This document shows, piece by piece, positions 18,193-27,654 of a stretch of 64,000 nucleotides of DNA. The notes beneath the pieces were generated by a model that saw only the letters and a list, made by a program, of their open reading frames with translations, did no database searches and had not been told where the DNA came from. Origin of the DNA: a bacterium (GTDB taxonomy: Bacteria > UBP6 > UBA1177). A program made the translations under genes and the position numbers. The stretch covers positions 1-64,000 of the forward strand of contig JAGCUA010000013.1 in the NCBI GenBank assembly GCA_017963125.1, written 5' to 3'. Every line of letters begins with the position of its first letter. Position 1 is the first letter of the stretch.

Positions 18193-18429
18193 TTAGACGT
18201 TTACGACCTCTTTTACTTCCGGAACGATGCTTTTGAGGTGCTGTTCGATTCCCATTTTGAGAGTCATCTGACTCATCGGGCATCCTGCGCAGTGACCCTG
18301 AAGAGCGACTTTTACGATACCGTCATCAGTGATTTCTATGATCTGAACATCGCCGCCGTCTCTCTGAAGTGCCGGACGGACGTCTTCAAGAACCTCTTTT
18401 ACCTTTTCTTTCCAATCGTTTGCTGCCAT
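18193..18429 (-). CDS. NifU C-terminal-like iron-sulfur scaffold protein
   Basis: The 78-residue protein is a single NifU_N-distal (Nfu) domain with the cluster-binding CxxC in GHCAGCPMS and the helix EVLEDVRPALQRDGGDV near the start. Stand-alone Nfu domains carry and deliver Fe-S clusters. I set the start at 18429 (MAANDW) because GGGAG lies just upstream; a longer frame adds 11 residues without a ribosome site. A strong promoter lies at 18472-18499. Two S-adenosylmethionine/Fe-S users (for example the methylthiotransferase at 58.4 kb) are in the window but not linked. Confidence 0.92.
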   Translation of the reverse strand: MAANDWKEKVKEVLEDVRPALQRDGGDVQIIEITDDGIVKVALQGHCAGCPMSQMTLKMGIEQHLKSIVPEVKEVVNV

Positions 18430-18471
18430 TGTAGTCTCCCTAAAAATTAAGTAAAAAAACAAAAACAGGGA

Positions 18472-18499
18472 ATTATAGGGGCTAAACCGTGCAAGTCAA
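18472..18499 (-). promoter_or_regulatory. Sigma-70-type promoter for the nifU-like/MBL/rng operon
   Basis: Read on the minus strand: TTGACT (18499-18494), a 16-bp spacer, and TATAAT (18477-18472). A T-rich initial transcript follows. The start codon is about 43 bases downstream. Confidence 0.75.
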
Positions 18500-18561
18500 G
18501 AATTGAATATAAACGGATAAGTTTTTTTGTTTTTCAAAAGAGTTCCTGTCTTGAAAAAATC

Positions 18562-18589
18562 TTGCCTTTTTGTCTCAAATCACTAACAT
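18562..18589 (+). promoter_or_regulatory. Probable promoter of the giant GGDPIM lipoprotein gene
   Basis: TTGCCT (18562-18567), a 16-bp spacer, TAACAT (18584-18589), then TGTGCGC and a T-run. The -10 element deviates at two positions, but the spacing and the TGCGC-TTTT start region match other promoters in the window. Confidence 0.5.
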
Positions 18590-18657
18590 TGTGCGCTTTT
18601 TGTGTAACTATGTTGTTTTTGTTGTAAAATCAATAATTTATAAAAATAGAGGCGCTC

Positions 18658-21600
18658 ATGAAAAGATTCATGGTTTTTGTAGCGATCGGGGCACTGCTTG
18701 TCTTTGTAACTGCATGCGGCGGAAGCAAAAAAGAAGAAAGCACTACCCCCGACAGCGATACTGAAGATATCGATATATCCGATGTTGAAATATCGGACGA
18801 GGATACCGACGAGGATTCCGACACGGATGATCCCGGCCGGAAGCAGGGCGAGCTTTACGGCGAGTGCTACCCGAACGAGACCTGTAATAAAGGACTCGTC
18901 TGCGACATCGAGAACAATATCTGCATCAAAGATCCTGGAAATAACGAAGAGCCTGACGAAGATTCAGATCATACCGGAATAACGGACAACGACGCCGACA
19001 CCGATTCATCCGACACAACTCCCGACAACGATACCGACACCGACACTGATTCCGCTGACACGACTCCGGATCAGGACAACGATACCGACACCGATACCGA
19101 GGTTCCGGAAGTTACCGAAAACCACAAAATATCCGGTTCATACCAGATCGGCAGCAGTGTTTCAGGCATCGAGGCTGCCCTTTACGAATGCGGCAAAACC
19201 ACAAAAATCGCTTCGGCAAATACCGGTTCGAACGGAAAATATTCGTTCAATGCCGATATTTCGGCTTCCAAAACATACTGCGTGAAGGCGAACGGCTTTG
19301 CGAGCTGTTTCAAAGGGATGACAGACCACGTCGCCAACATTTCGGAAATCACGAACGCGGCATATCTCGTCGATCAGAACTGTGCCGACATGAGAAAAAG
19401 CGAGACAAGAGTCAGGACTTACGCAAAACTCGGAACGGGAAAATGGCTCGGCGAGCTCGATTATTCCAAACTTTCCGGCATTCAGGAAGGGTTGAAACTT
19501 CTTTCCTCTTTCCTCAATACGACAAGTGCAAAAACACTTTCGGAAAAGATCGCGGCAGATGTTCAGAAAACGGAAAACCGTGAATTCAACAAATTCTTTC
19601 ACGGCTTCAGGATTTCGGCTGATAAAAAGGAAGTAGTCATAAACACGGCAAATCCAGTTAGCAACGAAGTTTTGCTCAATATCGAAGGCGGCAGCAACGA
19701 GGTGGCGGAAGGATTCAGTATAGTCTGGACCTCTCTCAACAGCACTGCGGTATCGGCCGCGCACAAATTGCAGACAGTAGATCCCGGCGAATATGTCGTC
19801 AGGGCAAAACTCGTTTACGGCGGCGGTGATCCGATAATGGGAGGTGATCCCATCATGGGCGGAGATCCGATAATGCAGTCTGCCGGCGGAGACCCGATCA
19901 TGATTTCGGAAGACTCCTCGACGATTTTCTTCCTGCTCGAAAAACTGAGCGGCACGATCGATGTCAGCGATATGTCAAAAGATATCTCGCGCTACATCGA
20001 CAACGGAATTTATGTCGTCATCCCGAAAAATACAGTCATAAAGGAAGGGAATAACAAAGTAAATAAGCTGAATTACAGTGTTCTGACGACCGGAGACGGT
20101 TCTCAGATTTCAAAGATCAATTTCGGCCCCGAAGGAACTACATTCAGCGGCGATTCGATGTATTTCGTTTATGAACTGGGCACGGTTTTCGGCGGTGATC
20201 CGATCATGCTTTCGGCAACGAGAACGAATTCCGACGGCTCGAGCAACGTTCTTATGTCTGCGGGCGGCGATCCTATCATGCTTGAAGCAGGAGGAGATCC
20301 GATAATGTTCTCAGCCGGAGGTGACCCGATCATGCAGATCGCAAGAAGTGCCGGCGGTGATCCCATCATGCAGTCTGCGGGCGGCGATCCGATAATGATT
20401 TCAGCCGGAGGCGACCCGATTATGATGGATGCGGGCGGTGACCCGATCATGCTTGCGGCAGGCGGTGATCCTATCATGATCGCAGCAGGCGGAGATCCGA
20501 TAATGGGCGGCGATCCTATCATGTCGACGGCTGCAGGTGACCCGATCATGATGGGAACGAGTTCCAGCGTAATGATCTCCAAGACAGACCATTTCTCAGG
20601 ATTCCTGCTCAAATCCAGCTCTCTCAGAACGGCATTCGACGCACTTATGAACAAGTGGTGCAACGGTTCGTTCTATCAGGGCTATTCCCCTGTCAAGTTC
20701 ATCAGGCAGGGTGTTGAAAAATACAAACCGGAAGGACCTGAAAAAGATCGTCTCCTTTCATACCTTACCTGCGAGAATACTGAGTATAATTTCAGGGATC
20801 TGGAAAGCGATGTCGACGAACTTGTCAACAGGGAATTAGGCTATCAGAGGAACCTCAATCTGATTGAAAACATCTTCTATATTTCGGAGTTCTACAACAG
20901 GCTCCAAACCAAGAAATCGGCTTCCGGAGAGGCTTCGGTTGCTGCGGTTAGAAACGGTCTTGAATTGCGTAGTGCTATCGCGGCACTCTATACTTCCACG
21001 ACTTCGTACAACAGAAGCTCTACAACGGCGGATTCCTTCAAATCTTCAATGATCCCGCTGACTTATTCAGGGTCGTCTCCGGCTGATTATTCGGCGGATG
21101 CACAGAAGGCGGTTACCGGTCTTTCTGAAATAAACGACAAATATGTTGCAGGAAAGAAAGATCTTATGATATTTGCTAACTACATCACGACATCTTCGAA
21201 AGGTCCTAACTTCAGCGCTGTTCCGACGGAACTTACACCCGATCAGCTTATCTGCGCATGGTTCAATCCTGACATGTCTCCGGCTTCTTGCGATAAAGTC
21301 TACACGCTCAATGACGCGGGTCACGTTGCGCTTAACGGAACGGAAGTCACAGTGGATGAAGCCAACGCTGTCTTCACAAAGTTCTTCATGCCCTTCAACA
21401 GCAGACTTTCAAATGCTGAGAAACTCAATCTCTTCAGGACGTTCTTCCTTGTCCTGCGCTATGCCGGAACAATATTCCAAAACAGTGAGAATATTGAAAA
21501 TCTCAACGAAAGCCTTCTTGAAACTGCATACATGGTATTTGACAGAATAGACGGCAATGTGAACGCAGTATCGATCGTCGACACGTTCGACACATCGGCT

Positions 21601-24600
21601 CACACTGTTCAGGTCCTCGACGGAAGCGACATGACGACGAGACCTTACATCCCGAAAGTCAGTGCTCTCACGGATAATATTTATCTCAATGTAGTAAATC
21701 AGACGAATGTCGAGAAAGTTCTTGTCAAAATCGAAGGTCAGGCTTTCGATAAAGTTCAGGAAAACACGCGTACTTACTTCAAGCCGAAAGGGACGGTCAA
21801 AGAAAAATCGGTGATCCTGACACCCGGAACACTTTCTGCGGGATACAAGCCGCTCAAAGATCTGCTCGGATCGAACAATGTCGATTCTCTCGGCAACATC
21901 ACGGGCAAAGTGACGATAATCGTCAACTCGAAGATCTCCGGCGCGACATACACGACGCAGAAAACATACGAATTCCTCGCGAACACTAACAGCGACGGTG
22001 TCGAATCCAGGCCGGTGCCGGCAAGTCTCAAGGTTTTTGTCTTGGATTCCGAAGGTAATGTTATTCCCCTGGAAGCAAATCCCGGCATAATCATGAACCC
22101 GGGCAGCACCGCTCTCTATCCTGATGCGCTTGACGGAAGGATCGATCTCACCGAACTTACACCTGCGGCATACACGATCAACGCTTTTGCAGACGGATAT
22201 TATGCGAAAACTGTCAGCGTCAACGTACTTCCCGGTGCAGATTTCGGTGTAGAGATCCTGCTTGACAGAAAAGTGATCGTTTCGGCGAATGCAAACCTTG
22301 AGCTTAAGGTAAAAATCAATACAGCAAAACATCCCGACAAAGTCTATATCCAGATTTATGACGAGGATATGCAGCTTGTAGTCAATGAAGCAGCAGAGTT
22401 TGATAATGACGCCGGTACTTACGAAACACTGAACATCGAAATGCATTCAGGCAGATACACTCTTCTTGCAGTAGGCGAAGAGATGTACAACTATCTTGAA
22501 AATATCACGATTTACGAAGGTGACAACACAAAGGAAATCACCGTTGTAGCAAAGAACGCATGCGGAAACGGCATAATCGATTCAGCGGAAGAGTGCGAAC
22601 CGAGTGTTTCGAAAGTAAAATGCGGAGAGATCTATCCTTCAGCGATATACCCGAACAAAAAAGCGACATGCGATCCGCTAACCTGTGTTTACGAGAAGTC
22701 TCTCTGCGGTAAAGTATCACGCTGCGGTGACGGATTTATCGACGAAGGCGAAGGGTGCGACGGCGGCTCGAAGGAATGTTCCGAAATCACAGGATTCGGC
22801 AGTGCCAGAGGAAATGCGCCTTGTGCAGCTGACTGCTCGGGCTATATCACGGCGAACAGATGCTCGAAAACAACGGCTGAGTGCGGAATTCTTCCTCTCC
22901 ACGCAGTCTGGAACAACGGAACAGGCAGATTCACCCAGGTTTACGACGGTATGAACTGGCAGCCTGTAATAAAAGAAAGGGGCCACGGTCTTTCGAAAGA
23001 GGAATGTGTATTTTCCTGCGTCAAAGGATATGAGTGGAACGGCGAAGAATGTATTGAAAGCCCGCTTTCGCTCGGGCTTATCTGTACCGGCGAGACAGGC
23101 TGTTTCGACGATGACTCGGTAACGGAATGTCCTGCTTACGGACAACAGTTCTTCGGTCAGGATGCACAGTACTTCAAAGCCGGTTACTGCACTCCTCATT
23201 CGCTCAGAGTGGAAGGAAGCGGCAGTGAGCCGAGCGTTATGGATGCATATACGCACTATGAGTGGCACAAATTCGCTTCGGACAGCGCGATGAGCTGGGC
23301 TGAAGCCGATGAATACTGTCTCAACTCGACTTACGGCGGCAAACAGAACTACTGGAAACTTCCTACACCGGAAGAGCTGCTCACTATTATCGATTCAGGC
23401 AAAAACGATCCGGCACTTGACGGCAGCTTCTTCTCGACTTCAGGCAAGACTTTCTGGGCGACCGAAGACAAAAAGACAAGCGGAAACGCATGGAGGATCG
23501 CTTCAGACGGCGCTCTTGAAAGTGTCGATAAATCACAGCCCAGCTATGTAATATGCCTCCATCAGCATCACTTCGATACGCCTGTCAGCAGTTTCACACC
23601 TGCCGGAGAAACCGTAAAAGACAATGTCAGCGGCCTTATGTGGCAGAGCGGCAGTGCCTCATCCAAAACATGGCAGGAAGCTTTGAACTACTGCGAATCC
23701 GCTACAACAGGCGGCAGATATGACTGGAGACTTCCCAACAGGAACGAACTTGCATCCCTTGTCAACTTTGCAAAGACAAACGGAGCGTCAAGCGATTTCC
23801 CGGGAATTTCGTCAGACAAATTCTGGACTTCGACGACTTCGATGAATTCAGTCGCTTCAGCCTGGACAGTGGATTTCAATACCGGCGCGATCAGTGCCGA
23901 AGCAAAATCCGGCACGAAACATGTCATCTGCGTAAGGAACGACGAACCCTGTTTCGGAGAAAAATGTCTTGATCCGTGCAGCCTGGGACCCTGCAACAAC
24001 GAACATTCAACAGGCCTCTGCACAATGGTTGAAAACACCTTCGTCTGTGCCTGCAAGTCAGGAAGCACGTGGAATCAGGCGAAAGGAGAGTGCACCGCTG
24101 AAGAAGCGCACTATACGTTCTGCACCGGACTTCCTGAAAATGCTGTCTGGAACAGCGTTTCCGGCATTAAACAGACGCTTGTAAACGGTGAATGGTATCC
24201 TGACAGTACGGCAGAATACAATGAAATTTCAAGCACAAAAGAGTGCCGTTTCAAATGCTCCGCAAACTATGACTGGGATAATGAACTCCAGGAATGTATC
24301 CCAGGAACTCAGCTCGCAACATGCGGCACACTTCCTGAATACGCAGTCTGGAACAGCGTTTCACAGATCACGCAGACCTGGAACGGCACCGAATGGATGC
24401 CGAAAGCAACCATAGAATTTAATGAAACGCCGTCGGAAGAAGAATGCCGCTTCAAATGCGGTGAGCATTCTGAGTGGAACGGCTCTGTATGCACAAATCC
24501 GTGTGATCCGAATCCATGCAATATCGAGCATTCCAACGGTGAATGCACGGCTTTATCTACGATAGAATATACCTGCGGATGCAATAAAGGATATTTTTTC

Positions 24601-26538
24601 GTTGATGGGGCATGTATCAATCAAAGAATAGTTGACTGTCTAGGTCTTCCAGATAATGCTATATGGAACACAGCAACAAGCATCACGCAGACTTTTATAG
24701 CAAGTGCGACTGCTTGGGTTCCCGCCTCAGTAGGTGTATACAACGAAACTCCTAGCGAAACAGACTGCCGTTTCAAATGCAGGGAAAACTATGACTGGAA
24801 CGGTTCTGAATGCGTTATCAATCCGTGCGCCCCAAATCCTTGCACTGGCATCACAAATTCAACAGGTATTTGCACCACATTGAGTGAAACAACTTTTGAA
24901 TGCGGTTGCAACGATGGATATATTTGGTTAAATCACCAATGCAATAAAACTATCTGGAGTTTTGAAAATGACGGGGAAGATACATCTTCAGGATATATTT
25001 CTGTAGATAATTCAGAAACTTATCATTGGACAAGAATGACAAATTCAGAAAACGGCGGAATGGGCACCCACAACGGAAGCTATGCAATGTGCTCCAACAA
25101 TTATAATGTCCAAAATTCAAGAGCTGAAATGACGGTCACTGTAAATATGCCGAAGGCAGGAGAAATTTCTTTTTATCTGAAAGGAGATTCTGAGAATGCA
25201 GGTTCCTCTGACTATGACACATTCAAATTTTACCTAGACAACAATGTAGAATTAGACAGTCGTAAAATGCCCGTTGTACAAACAGGTATAATGCAAAATA
25301 ATACAACAGGGTTATCTGACTGGACTTTGCAATCCTTCAGTTTGACTGCAGGAACTCACACCTTGAAATTCAGTTACAAAAAAGACAATAGTACAGACAA
25401 GGGAACGGACCGTTACTGCATTGATGATCTTGAGTTGCATACCTGTCAAACAAATGAATTCTGGAACGGCACGGAATGCGTAAATCCATGCAACCCGAAT
25501 CCTTGCACGGCTGTCACAAATTCAACAGGTGTCTGCACCTCTTTGAGCGAAACAACTTATGAATGTGTATGTGATGACAATTACTATTGGTGGGGAAAAC
25601 TCAACGGATGCATTGCGCAGGAACCAGTTCTCGGCAGAATCTGCACAGGCCAGGACAAATGTTACAATAATTCAGAAGAGATAACATGCCCTGCACTGGA
25701 GGAGAGTTTCTACGGTCAGGATGCACAGTATACAGAAGATGGCTACTGCATTCTGAAAAGTTTTGAAGTTAAAGGGGATGGAAGCGAGAAAACGGTTTTC
25801 GATAACAATACTCACCTTGAGTGGCAGCAGACGATCCCGACTCAGACATACACTGCGGCAGATGCGCAGACTTACTGTAACAACTTGAATTATGGCGGTC
25901 ATAACGACTGGCGTCTTCCGGCACCGCAGGAACTGCTTACAATCATGGATATCAGACAGTCTGTACAAACGGCAATAAATACGACATTTTTTCCGAATAC
26001 TCCGGCAGACAACTTTGTAACATCATATTCAACTAATCCAAACAATAAATGGCTTGTAAATTTCAATCTTGCATCCGAGAAGAAAATATTTTTGGAAGAC
26101 TCTGCCGGATATGTCAGATGTGTCCGTGGAACAGTTTTAAAAAGCGGAGTATTATCAACTTCGACTATAAACGGAGATGATATCGTAACAGACTCAACAA
26201 GCAGACTTGTATGGCAAAAAAACTATTCGTCACTCATCTCCTCATTTTCTTCAGCACTGTCTTATTGTGAAAATCTGACTTATGCAGGATATTCAGATTG
26301 GAGACTGCCAAACGAAAATGAACTTCTTTCGCTTGTTAATTTTACCAAATCTTCCGCACCCTATTCAGATTTTCCTGATATACCATCTGGTCTATTTTGG
26401 TCTTCTACTACTTATATAAACATATCCTATGCATTCGTTGTAATTTACAGTTATAATAACACATTAGGTTTAACAGACTATAAACCCAAAGAAGGTCTCT
26501 TAGATTTCTCCAATGTTCGTTGCGTCCGTTCGGAATAA
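18658..26538 (+). CDS. Giant modular lipoprotein (2626 residues) with GGDPIM arrays, DUF4215-like, Lcl_C and Cys-rich repeats
   Basis: A lipoprotein signal ends at Cys20 (VTAC). Modules in order: an Asp/Thr/Ser-rich linker (about 27-165) interrupted by a small cysteine module (about 62-92, with CYPNETCNKGLVCDIENNIC); a carboxypeptidase-regulatory-like beta-domain (about 168-230); two arrays of the hexapeptide GGDPIM (389-415 and 512-631), the second just before a ZU5-like end DHFSGFLL; a long unassigned region; another beta-domain (about 1120-1210); two DUF4215-like CGNG/CGDG cysteine motifs (about 1302-1375); two DUF1566/Lcl_C domains (about 1525-1762); four 60-residue LPxxAVWN cysteine repeats with EGF-like segments; a jelly-roll domain (about 2100-2260); two more Lcl_C domains to the end. 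It is surely exported and probably surface-exposed. Its ligand is unknown. From about 24.5 kb the codon use becomes A/T-richer, suggesting module exchange. Confidence 0.93.
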   Translation: MKRFMVFVAIGALLVFVTACGGSKKEESTTPDSDTEDIDISDVEISDEDTDEDSDTDDPGRKQGELYGECYPNETCNKGLVCDIENNICIKDPGNNEEPDEDSDHTGITDNDADTDSSDTTPDNDTDTDTDSADTTPDQDNDTDTDTEVPEVTENHKISGSYQIGSSVSGIEAALYECGKTTKIASANTGSNGKYSFNADISASKTYCVKANGFASCFKGMTDHVANISEITNAAYLVDQNCADMRKSETRVRTYAKLGTGKWLGELDYSKLSGIQEGLKLLSSFLNTTSAKTLSEKIAADVQKTENREFNKFFHGFRISADKKEVVINTANPVSNEVLLNIEGGSNEVAEGFSIVWTSLNSTAVSAAHKLQTVDPGEYVVRAKLVYGGGDPIMGGDPIMGGDPIMQSAGGDPIMISEDSSTIFFLLEKLSGTIDVSDMSKDISRYIDNGIYVVIPKNTVIKEGNNKVNKLNYSVLTTGDGSQISKINFGPEGTTFSGDSMYFVYELGTVFGGDPIMLSATRTNSDGSSNVLMSAGGDPIMLEAGGDPIMFSAGGDPIMQIARSAGGDPIMQSAGGDPIMISAGGDPIMMDAGGDPIMLAAGGDPIMIAAGGDPIMGGDPIMSTAAGDPIMMGTSSSVMISKTDHFSGFLLKSSSLRTAFDALMNKWCNGSFYQGYSPVKFIRQGVEKYKPEGPEKDRLLSYLTCENTEYNFRDLESDVDELVNRELGYQRNLNLIENIFYISEFYNRLQTKKSASGEASVAAVRNGLELRSAIAALYTSTTSYNRSSTTADSFKSSMIPLTYSGSSPADYSADAQKAVTGLSEINDKYVAGKKDLMIFANYITTSSKGPNFSAVPTELTPDQLICAWFNPDMSPASCDKVYTLNDAGHVALNGTEVTVDEANAVFTKFFMPFNSRLSNAEKLNLFRTFFLVLRYAGTIFQNSENIENLNESLLETAYMVFDRIDGNVNAVSIVDTFDTSAHTVQVLDGSDMTTRPYIPKVSALTDNIYLNVVNQTNVEKVLVKIEGQAFDKVQENTRTYFKPKGTVKEKSVILTPGTLSAGYKPLKDLLGSNNVDSLGNITGKVTIIVNSKISGATYTTQKTYEFLANTNSDGVESRPVPASLKVFVLDSEGNVIPLEANPGIIMNPGSTALYPDALDGRIDLTELTPAAYTINAFADGYYAKTVSVNVLPGADFGVEILLDRKVIVSANANLELKVKINTAKHPDKVYIQIYDEDMQLVVNEAAEFDNDAGTYETLNIEMHSGRYTLLAVGEEMYNYLENITIYEGDNTKEITVVAKNACGNGIIDSAEECEPSVSKVKCGEIYPSAIYPNKKATCDPLTCVYEKSLCGKVSRCGDGFIDEGEGCDGGSKECSEITGFGSARGNAPCAADCSGYITANRCSKTTAECGILPLHAVWNNGTGRFTQVYDGMNWQPVIKERGHGLSKEECVFSCVKGYEWNGEECIESPLSLGLICTGETGCFDDDSVTECPAYGQQFFGQDAQYFKAGYCTPHSLRVEGSGSEPSVMDAYTHYEWHKFASDSAMSWAEADEYCLNSTYGGKQNYWKLPTPEELLTIIDSGKNDPALDGSFFSTSGKTFWATEDKKTSGNAWRIASDGALESVDKSQPSYVICLHQHHFDTPVSSFTPAGETVKDNVSGLMWQSGSASSKTWQEALNYCESATTGGRYDWRLPNRNELASLVNFAKTNGASSDFPGISSDKFWTSTTSMNSVASAWTVDFNTGAISAEAKSGTKHVICVRNDEPCFGEKCLDPCSLGPCNNEHSTGLCTMVENTFVCACKSGSTWNQAKGECTAEEAHYTFCTGLPENAVWNSVSGIKQTLVNGEWYPDSTAEYNEISSTKECRFKCSANYDWDNELQECIPGTQLATCGTLPEYAVWNSVSQITQTWNGTEWMPKATIEFNETPSEEECRFKCGEHSEWNGSVCTNPCDPNPCNIEHSNGECTALSTIEYTCGCNKGYFFVDGACINQRIVDCLGLPDNAIWNTATSITQTFIASATAWVPASVGVYNETPSETDCRFKCRENYDWNGSECVINPCAPNPCTGITNSTGICTTLSETTFECGCNDGYIWLNHQCNKTIWSFENDGEDTSSGYISVDNSETYHWTRMTNSENGGMGTHNGSYAMCSNNYNVQNSRAEMTVTVNMPKAGEISFYLKGDSENAGSSDYDTFKFYLDNNVELDSRKMPVVQTGIMQNNTTGLSDWTLQSFSLTAGTHTLKFSYKKDNSTDKGTDRYCIDDLELHTCQTNEFWNGTECVNPCNPNPCTAVTNSTGVCTSLSETTYECVCDDNYYWWGKLNGCIAQEPVLGRICTGQDKCYNNSEEITCPALEESFYGQDAQYTEDGYCILKSFEVKGDGSEKTVFDNNTHLEWQQTIPTQTYTAADAQTYCNNLNYGGHNDWRLPAPQELLTIMDIRQSVQTAINTTFFPNTPADNFVTSYSTNPNNKWLVNFNLASEKKIFLEDSAGYVRCVRGTVLKSGVLSTSTINGDDIVTDSTSRLVWQKNYSSLISSFSSALSYCENLTYAGYSDWRLPNENELLSLVNFTKSSAPYSDFPDIPSGLFWSSTTYINISYAFVVIYSYNNTLGLTDYKPKEGLLDFSNVRCVRSE
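19822..19902 (+). repeat. GGDPIM coding array, first cluster (4 copies)
   Basis: Four copies of Gly-Gly-Asp-Pro-Ile-Met at residues 389-415, three directly adjoining and the fourth after Gln-Ser-Ala. Codons differ between copies (gat/gac, ccg/ccc, ata/atc), so the peptide rather than the DNA is conserved. Confidence 0.95.
20191..20550 (+). repeat. GGDPIM coding array, second cluster (12 copies)
   Basis: Twelve copies at residues 512-631 (the last reads AGDPIM), mostly separated by three or four residues ending in Ala, giving a 9-10-residue period x-[SAE]-A-G-G-D-P-I-M. Synonymous codons vary between copies. The array sits between beta-strand-like segments that resemble a ZU5-type domain (IPKNTVI before, DHFSGFLL after). 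Confidence 0.95.
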
Positions 26539-26553
26539 CCGCAAAATTAACTT

Positions 26554-26581
26554 TTGACATTTTCAGGTGATGTTTTATAAG
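26554..26581 (+). promoter_or_regulatory. Promoter of the P-loop protein gene
   Basis: TTGACA (26554-26559), 16-bp spacer, TATAAG (26576-26581); transcription would begin about 25 bases before the start codon at 26616. Confidence 0.7.
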
Positions 26582-26615
26582 TAGCAGTTTTAATTTTTTG
26601 ACAGAGGAGAGAAAA

Positions 26616-27623
26616 ATGGCAAAACTGCTTGACACCGTTTTATTGCTCGCGCTTCCGGCTTCGGGGAAGTCAGAAGTCCGCAGATTTATGGAACATCTCA
26701 CTAAAAAACAGTGCGAAAACGACATGCACATGGGCGAAACGCTTCAGCTTGACGATTATCCCTATGTTCATTTCATGCACAGGATCGACGACGAGCTCAG
26801 CAAACTCGGCTGGCACTATATTTTCTACAAAGGTGCGACACGTCCTTTCAAAGATCCGATGGAATGGTCGACTCTGATCGAACTTCTCAACGAAGATTAC
26901 GAAGACCTTGTAAATTCCAACATCATCAAGGTCCCGTCTGCCGCTCAGTGGCTTTTCGACAGAATGGATAACATCCGCGAAAAACTCGACCTCGGCCGCG
27001 AATTCGGAAAGATCCCGTGGGATATCAGAATTGCTGCAGGAAAGGCGATCGAAGCTGAAGTCGCTGAATTCCTCAAAGAAAAGAACGCGACAGCTGCTGC
27101 TGACAAAAAGAATAAAACCATAGTCATCGAGCTTGCGCGCGGCGGAGCAAACGGCGCGACGATGCCTCTCACACCTCCGCAGGGATACGCTGCTGCATTT
27201 GAGATGTTCTCCGAACACATCCTCAACAGAGCTTCGATACTTTACGTCTGGGTAACTCCGGAAGAAAGCAGAAGAAAGAACTACGAGCGCGCAAAACCGA
27301 ACGGCGAAAGTTCGATCCTCAACCACGGCGTTCCGCTTGAAGTTATGCTTGGCGAATACGGCTGCGACGATATGGCTTACCTCATCGAGACAAGCGACAA
27401 GCCGAATACGGTCAAAGTTGAGCGCACAGTTACAGTCAAAAAGAAAGGCAAAGAAGTTTTCGCGACCAAAAAATGGAATATTCCGGTCGCAAGATTCGAC
27501 AACCGCGAAGATCTCACGACTTTCATCCGCAAAGACCCGAAAGAGTGGGGCAAGGAAGAGTACAAAAAGATGTACAAAGGCCTTTCCGATGCAATGAAAA
27601 CTCTTGCTGACCTTTCCAAATAA
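26616..27623 (+). CDS. P-loop protein of unknown function, kinase-like
   Basis: I do not recognise a named family. The N-terminus has a Walker A-like ALPASGKSE (A-x4-GKS, near residues 12-20) after a hydrophobic beta-strand, as in nucleoside or small-molecule kinases. The rest is a mixed alpha/beta protein of 335 residues with TIVIELARGGANG near the middle, which may be the Walker B strand, and an arginine-containing SRRKNYERAKPNG stretch that could be a lid. The ATG at 26616 has AGGAGAG upstream; a TTG at 26598 overlaps that site. A strong promoter precedes it and an EamA transporter follows after 31 bp. Confidence 0.75.
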   Translation: MAKLLDTVLLLALPASGKSEVRRFMEHLTKKQCENDMHMGETLQLDDYPYVHFMHRIDDELSKLGWHYIFYKGATRPFKDPMEWSTLIELLNEDYEDLVNSNIIKVPSAAQWLFDRMDNIREKLDLGREFGKIPWDIRIAAGKAIEAEVAEFLKEKNATAAADKKNKTIVIELARGGANGATMPLTPPQGYAAAFEMFSEHILNRASILYVWVTPEESRRKNYERAKPNGESSILNHGVPLEVMLGEYGCDDMAYLIETSDKPNTVKVERTVTVKKKGKEVFATKKWNIPVARFDNREDLTTFIRKDPKEWGKEEYKKMYKGLSDAMKTLADLSK

Positions 27624-27654
27624 TTATTAATTTCAATGTTTTATCTTTAAAATC

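Noticed and set aside
19822..20550. DNA-level tandem repeat or recombination site
   Set aside because: Copies differ by synonymous changes and have unequal spacing, so conservation is at the protein level.
20169..20663. Antisense frame with repeated MIGSPPA
   Set aside because: It is the mirror of the GGDPIM coding repeats; the plus frame has the signal peptide and flanking domains.
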